Shown one piece after another: positions 60,183 to 64,000 of a DNA stretch of 64,000 nt. This DNA is from Maledivibacter halophilus (GTDB taxonomy: Bacteria > Bacillota > Clostridia > Peptostreptococcales > Caminicellaceae). The notes below the pieces were generated by a model. It saw only the letters and a list, made by a program, of their open reading frames with translations, was not told the origin of the DNA and did no database searches. Position numbers and translations under genes: made by a program. Location: positions 186,001 through 250,000 of the forward strand of contig NZ_FUZT01000004.1 in assembly GCF_900167445.1 (NCBI RefSeq), in the 5' to 3' direction. The first letter of the stretch is position 1. Every line of letters starts with the position of its first letter.

Positions 60183-60809
60183 ATGGGTTTTAAGAATAAT
60201 ATTGAATTTAAAGGGACAAAGGATGGACTAATAATTCATTTCAATGAATCCTGTGAATATGAAAAACTCAAGGAACAGTTAATAGAAAGATTAGAAAAAG
60301 CCAAGGATTTTTTTATAGGAGCCAAAATAGCTAGAATAGAAGGTAAAAATTTAAGTAGTGATGAAGAAAATGAAATAATTGATTTAATAAATAACAGATT
60401 TGGAATGATTATGATAGAAAATAATATAACATGTTTGAAAAAAGAAGAAGTATTTACAGGCTTAGAGGAAGGTATGACTAAATTTGTAAAGGCAACCCTA
60501 CGGTCAGGTAGAAAAATTGAATTTAAAGGTAACGTAATTATTATGGGTGATGTAAACCCAGGGGCAAAAGTTATTGCCTATGGCAATATTGTTGTAATGG
60601 GAGCTTTAAGGGGTACAGCCCATGCTGGTTCAAATGGTAATGATAAAGCTTTTGTATCTGCATTAAAATTGTTACCTACACAGTTAAGAATCGGAAAATA
60701 TATAGCGAGAGCTCCAGATAGTGGGGGATATGATCCTAAATATCCTGAAATAGCTTTTATAAAGGATGATATGATTCAGATTGAACCGTACCTTACAAAA
60801 AATAGATAA
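60183..60809 (+). CDS. minC: Septum-site determining protein MinC
   Basis: A 208-residue inhibitor of FtsZ assembly. The N-terminal half is weakly conserved; the C-terminal beta-helix domain has RSGRKIEFKGNVIIMGDVNP, GAKVIAYGNIVVMGALRGTA and AHAGSNGNDKAFVSAL, all diagnostic. It acts with MinD at the membrane. Ribosome site TTGGAGG. It precedes minD by 23 bases. Confidence 0.95.
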   Translation: MGFKNNIEFKGTKDGLIIHFNESCEYEKLKEQLIERLEKAKDFFIGAKIARIEGKNLSSDEENEIIDLINNRFGMIMIENNITCLKKEEVFTGLEEGMTKFVKATLRSGRKIEFKGNVIIMGDVNPGAKVIAYGNIVVMGALRGTAHAGSNGNDKAFVSALKLLPTQLRIGKYIARAPDSGGYDPKYPEIAFIKDDMIQIEPYLTKNR

Positions 60810-60832
60810 TGTATAATTAGGAGGGAATTATA

Positions 60833-61630
60833 ATGGGCGAAGTTATTGTTGTTACATCTGGAAAAGGCGGAGTTGGTAAAACAACAACCACTGCTAATAT
60901 TGGTGCTAGTTTAGCAATATTAGGAAAAAAAGTTGTGGTTATTGATGCCGATATAGGTCTTAGAAATTTAGATGTTGTATTGGGTTTAGAAAATAGGATA
61001 GTTTATGACCTTGTTGATGTGGTAGAAGGAGTTTGCCGCTTAAAGCAGGGTTTGATAAGAGATAAGAGGTTTGAAGGACTTTATCTGCTTCCAGCTGCAC
61101 AAACGAAGGATAAGAACGCTATATCACCTAAACAAATGCAGGATCTTTGTAATAAACTTAAAGAAATATATGATTATGTTTTAGTAGATTGTCCTGCAGG
61201 TATAGAGCAAGGATTTAAAAATGCTATAGCTGGTGCCGATAGAGCTATAGTAGTAACTACTCCAGAAATATCAGCAGTTAGAGATGCTGATAGAATTATA
61301 GGACTTTTAGAAGCCGCTGAATTGAACAACCCTATGCTAGTAATAAATAGAATAAGAATAGATATGGTTAAAAAAGGTGATATGATGAATATTGAGGATA
61401 TGACAGATATTCTAGCAATTGACCTTTTAGGTATTGTACCAGATGATGAGTATATTGTTATATCTACCAATAAAGGCGAGCCTGCTGCCAAGGATGAGAA
61501 TTCAATGGCAGGACAAGCATTTAGAAATATTGCAAGACGAATTACTGGCGAAGATGTACCGTTTATGGAACTAGATATACAAGAAGGTTTTATGGTGAAA
61601 CTTGCCAAACTATTTGGGATAAATAAGTAA
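60833..61630 (+). CDS. minD: Septum-site determining ATPase MinD
   Basis: A 265-residue P-loop ATPase with the deviant Walker A GKGGVGKTTTTANIG, IDADIGLRNLDVVLGLE, DCPAGIEQGFKNAI and a C-terminal amphipathic helix (FMVKLAKLFGINK) for membrane binding. It recruits MinC, and its ATPase is stimulated by MinE. Ribosome site AGGAGGG. Confidence 0.97.
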   Translation: MGEVIVVTSGKGGVGKTTTTANIGASLAILGKKVVVIDADIGLRNLDVVLGLENRIVYDLVDVVEGVCRLKQGLIRDKRFEGLYLLPAAQTKDKNAISPKQMQDLCNKLKEIYDYVLVDCPAGIEQGFKNAIAGADRAIVVTTPEISAVRDADRIIGLLEAAELNNPMLVINRIRIDMVKKGDMMNIEDMTDILAIDLLGIVPDDEYIVISTNKGEPAAKDENSMAGQAFRNIARRITGEDVPFMELDIQEGFMVKLAKLFGINK

Positions 61631-61642
61631 GGGGGATAATAT

Positions 61643-61918
61643 ATGTTAGATGTATTTAAGTTTTTTAGTAAAGAGGGGGGTACTAGCAAAGAGCTGGCAA
61701 AGGAGAGGTTAAAATTAGTACTGGTTCATGACCGAACCAATTGTTCAGACAGTTTTTTGGAAATGATAAGGGGAGATTTGCTTAATGTTATTTCTGACTA
61801 TATGGAAATCGACGAAGAGGGATTAGATATTAAAATTACAAAGACAAAAAGAGATGATGACAAAATTATGCCTGCACTTGTTGCTAATATTCCTATAAAG
61901 AAGATGAAGAATAGATAG
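61643..61918 (+). CDS. minE: Cell-division topological specificity factor MinE
   Basis: A 91-residue protein: an N-terminal MinD-binding helix (KELAKERLKLVLVHDRTNCS) and the beta-rich C-terminus (EGLDIKITKTKRDDDKIMPA). Its presence means that the Min system is the oscillating MinCDE kind rather than the DivIVA-MinJ kind. It is 12 bases after minD. Confidence 0.95.
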   Translation: MLDVFKFFSKEGGTSKELAKERLKLVLVHDRTNCSDSFLEMIRGDLLNVISDYMEIDEEGLDIKITKTKRDDDKIMPALVANIPIKKMKNR

Positions 61919-61929
61919 TAATTATATGG

Positions 61930-61952
61930 CCCCAGTATAGGGGTTTTTATTT
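61930..61952 (+). terminator. Short terminator after minE
   Basis: CCCC AGTATA GGGG hairpin (61930-61943), followed by TTTTTATTTTTATT. The stem is short. Confidence 0.6.
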
Positions 61953-61970
61953 TTATTGGTTTGAATCAAT

Positions 61971-62095
61971 AATTGAGGAAATTGCATAATTCTAATTTGG
62001 CTGGGTTGCATAATATATATGGTATGGCTTTGAAGATTTTAAAACCACATGTAGTAGATAATTTTTAGGTAAGGTAATTATGCAATTTGCTCAAT
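61971..62095. repeat. Family-1 inverted-repeat element, copy F
   Basis: Left end AATTGAGGAAATTGCATAAT (61971-61990), an inner second GGTTGCATAATATATATGG near 62003, right end TTATGCAATTTGCTCAATT (ends 62095). The outer 20-bp ends are inverted copies with one mismatch. Confidence 0.9.
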
Positions 62096-62121
62096 TAATA
62101 TATTTTAGTTTTACATTAGTG

Positions 62122-62151
62122 TTGAGAAGAGTAAGTTTTTTATGTTATAAT
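62122..62151 (+). promoter_or_regulatory. Sigma-A-type promoter of rodA
   Basis: TTGAGA (62122-62127), 18-base spacer, perfect TATAAT (62146-62151), 65 bases before the start codon and just after repeat copy F. Confidence 0.65.
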
Positions 62152-62215
62152 TTCTTAAGGTGCTAAAAACAATTATACAATTTTCTTAGATACAACAACT
62201 ACTAAGAGGTGCTTT

Positions 62216-63370
62216 ATGATTGAAAGAAGATTAATTAAAAATATTGATTTTGGACTAATTGCTGTAGTTATAGTAATATTTTTTATTGGAGTTATTATAA
62301 TTACTAGTGCTACTAATGTTATAGATTTATCAAAGGATACAACATTCAAAGAAAGTATAGGTGAAATTATTGACATCGGCCTTAAAAGACAGCCTAAAAT
62401 TCAAATAATTGCTTTCATTATTGGAGTAATTGCTGTATTAGCTACCTTAACTATAAATTATAATAGCTTTGGTAATGCATATAAACCCTTATATGTCATA
62501 TCAATTATATTATTGCTGATGGTATATATTCCAGGCTTAGGAGTAGTTAGAGGAGGGGCTAGGAGTTGGATCAATTTGGGGCCTTTAGATTTTCAAACAT
62601 CGGAAGTAGCAAAATTGGGTTTTATTTTGTCTCTTGCTAAATATTTGGAAATGAAGTATGAAAAGCTTGAGACCATCAAAGATTTAATTGGACCTATGCT
62701 TTTTGTATTGCCTTTTGTAATACTTCTTTTAAAACAGACTGACTTAGGTACTGCTCTGGTATTTATTGTCATAACCTTTGGAATGCTCTTTGTTGCAGGT
62801 GTTAATATCAAGCTTGTGCTATATGGTGGGTTAATTGGGATATCATCCTTACCGTTAGTTTATAATTTTTTAAAGCCTCATCAGCAACAAAGAATTGATG
62901 CTTTTTTAAATCCTTCTGATCCTACTTTACCAGGCAATTATCATGTAGCTCAATCAAAAACAGCAATTGGCTCGGGAATGATATATGGAAAGGGCTTATT
63001 TAAAGGGACTTTTCATAGAGGGGACTTTTTACCTGTACAGGAAACTGATTTTATATATGCGGTTTTAGGGGAAGAGTTAGGCCTGATAGGTTGTACCATA
63101 ATACTTTTACTATATTTTCTATTTTTGTATAAAATGGTGAAAATATCTAAAGATGCTAAAGATATTTATGGTCAGTTAGTTGTTACTGGTATTACATTTA
63201 TGTTTGCATTTCAAATAATCGAAAACATTGGGATGACTGTAGGAATTATGCCTGTTACTGGAATAACCCTTCCTTTTCTCAGCTATGGAGGAAGTTCCTT
63301 AATAACAAGTATGATTGCCCTTGGATTAGTTTTAAATGTTTCAATGAGAAAGAAAAAAATTAGGTTTTAA
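62216..63370 (+). CDS. rodA: Peptidoglycan glycosyltransferase RodA (SEDS family)
   Basis: A 384-residue SEDS polymerase with about ten membrane helices. The typical segments are GVVRGGARSWINLGPLDFQT, ALVFIVITFGMLFVAG, YHVAQSKTAIGSGMIYGKGL and GITLPFLSYGGSSLITSMIA. It polymerises glycan strands and works with PBP2 in the MreBCD elongasome. Separated from mreBCD-PBP2 only by minCDE; ribosome site AAGAGGTGC. Could formally be another SEDS member (FtsW/SpoVE), but position and the short N-terminus favour RodA. Confidence 0.93.
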   Translation: MIERRLIKNIDFGLIAVVIVIFFIGVIIITSATNVIDLSKDTTFKESIGEIIDIGLKRQPKIQIIAFIIGVIAVLATLTINYNSFGNAYKPLYVISIILLLMVYIPGLGVVRGGARSWINLGPLDFQTSEVAKLGFILSLAKYLEMKYEKLETIKDLIGPMLFVLPFVILLLKQTDLGTALVFIVITFGMLFVAGVNIKLVLYGGLIGISSLPLVYNFLKPHQQQRIDAFLNPSDPTLPGNYHVAQSKTAIGSGMIYGKGLFKGTFHRGDFLPVQETDFIYAVLGEELGLIGCTIILLLYFLFLYKMVKISKDAKDIYGQLVVTGITFMFAFQIIENIGMTVGIMPVTGITLPFLSYGGSSLITSMIALGLVLNVSMRKKKIRF

Positions 63371-63400
63371 AAAATTCCTTAATATTAAGGAATTTTTTTA
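63371..63400 (+). terminator. Rho-independent terminator of rodA
   Basis: AAAATTCCTT / AAGGAATTTT perfect 10-bp stem (63371-63396), with T-run to 63399. Confidence 0.9.
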
Positions 63401-63418
63401 TTGAGAATGAATTAAAGC

Positions 63419-63448
63419 TTGACATTGTTTTACTATATTTAGTAATAA
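63419..63448 (+). promoter_or_regulatory. Possible promoter of the SpoIVFA-like gene
   Basis: Perfect TTGACA (63419-63424), 18-base spacer, TAATAA (63443-63448). Confidence 0.5.
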
Positions 63449-63502
63449 AAATCCCTTCTTAAAAATATATTGTAGTAATCACCAAACATAAGGAGGGGAA
63501 TT

Positions 63503-64000
63503 ATGGATAAGTCATATAGACGAAATTTAGTAAATAGACAAAGGAGAAATTATTATGGATATGGTTCTAAAAGGAGAAATAAAAAATCTTCTAATATATT
63601 AAGGAAAATATTAATTCAAATATTAGTATCAATTTTAATTGTATCAATTATAATTTTACTTAAAAATATTGACTCAGCAGTTGGAAATAATACATCTTCT
63701 TTTATAAAAAAAGTAATGTATACTGAATTTAACTATAAGAAAAGTATTAATATAATAAAAGAATATGCAATTCAGTTTAAAGATTATGCATCGGAAACTA
63801 TTCCTGTTTTCAAAAAGACAGAAGGAAATTTTAAAATGTCACCTCCAATAAATGGAATAATCATTTCATCATATGGGAAAAAATTGAATCCTATTACTGA
63901 AAAACAAACTTTTCAAAGGGGAATAGATATAAAAGCAATAGATATAGATATAGTTAAGTCAGTAGAAAATGGAGTAGTTATACTAACTGGTGAAAGTGAA
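63503..64000 (+). CDS. SpoIVFA-like membrane protein with degenerate M23 domain (cut by window edge)
   Basis: The frame is open from ATG 63503 (AGGAGGGG upstream) to the end of the window, 166 residues. A highly basic, Tyr/Asn-rich start is followed by a membrane helix (ILIQILVSILIVSIIILLKN, about 36-55), a linker and the beginning of an M23/LytM-like domain (NGIIISSYGKKLNPITEKQT, RGIDIKAIDIDIVKSVENGV). The zinc-ligand His of HKGID is replaced (QRGID), so the domain is probably non-catalytic. In Bacillus, spoIVFA follows mreBCD-minCD, where its product controls the sigma-K protease SpoIVFB. The matching neighbourhood supports this identity; the SpoIVFB partner would lie beyond the window. Confidence 0.8.
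   Translation, partial: MDKSYRRNLVNRQRRNYYGYGSKRRNKKSSNILRKILIQILVSILIVSIIILLKNIDSAVGNNTSSFIKKVMYTEFNYKKSINIIKEYAIQFKDYASETIPVFKKTEGNFKMSPPINGIIISSYGKKLNPITEKQTFQRGIDIKAIDIDIVKSVENGVVILTGESE

Overview
The window is AT-rich and carries genes typical of an anaerobic, endospore-forming Gram-positive bacterium of the Clostridia/Tissierellia type. Evidence for this includes a complete Rnf operon, two sporulation genes cut by the window edges (spoVB on the left, a spoIVFA-like gene on the right), a T-box leader, strong AGGAGG ribosome binding sites and frequent TTG/GTG starts. Species cannot be fixed from the sequence alone. No phage, transposase, CRISPR array or rRNA operon is visible.

Layout. 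1-4745: spoVB fragment, two small proteins, a MocR-type regulator, and a leftward M23 peptidase-bactofilin pair. 4982-13813: a 1793-residue signalling protein (kinase-like domain lacking catalytic residues, P-loop ATPase, TPR-like region, GAF, GGDEF, GAF), a LacI-type regulator, a YkuS-like protein and a YgiQ-type radical SAM protein. 13967-17949: ACT regulator, homoserine dehydrogenase, then a T-box leader and serA. 18296-21524: YnzC-like protein, a lone CheW, a secreted protein and a DegS/DegU-type two-component pair. 21808-27049: M18 aminopeptidase, LysR regulator, two small unknown proteins, ABC-F ATPase. 27272-32480: an XRE-cupin regulator divergent from a transporter, an unusual single-chain B12-dependent mutase and a MutL-type reactivation factor. 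32628-36849: tRNA-Leu(CAA), a membrane hydrolase-like protein, an ECF sigma/anti-sigma pair and a SIMPL protein. 37228-42253: polA, coaE, lytic transglycosylase, nicotinate phosphoribosyltransferase. 42441-42735: tRNA-Leu(GAG) and a probable 6S RNA. 43241-46740: SPOR protein and a DRTGG / GHKL-ATPase / DRTGG / PHP / GHKL-ATPase module. 46956-52165: rnfCDGEAB. 52848-64000: DUF4321, maf, radC, mreBCD, PBP2, minCDE, rodA and the start of a spoIVFA-like gene, i.e. the elongation and division-site cluster.

Three families of short imperfect inverted repeats lie between genes. Family 1 (about 85-126 bp, ends resembling AATTGAGGAAATTGCATAAT) has seven copies or fragments. Family 2 (about 80-100 bp, core TTTCATAGAAAATAATGAA) sits between rnfA and rnfB and between the PHP and second ATPase genes. 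Family 3 (about 100 bp, ends like TATAGA..TTC..AGTAAAAC..TTAATTTATACA) is clustered at 52415-52821 and has one copy at 1017-1115.

The best candidates for undescribed biology are the B12 mutase locus (substrate unknown), the DRTGG/GHKL/PHP module placed directly upstream of rnf, and the pseudokinase-ATPase-TPR-diguanylate cyclase giant protein.
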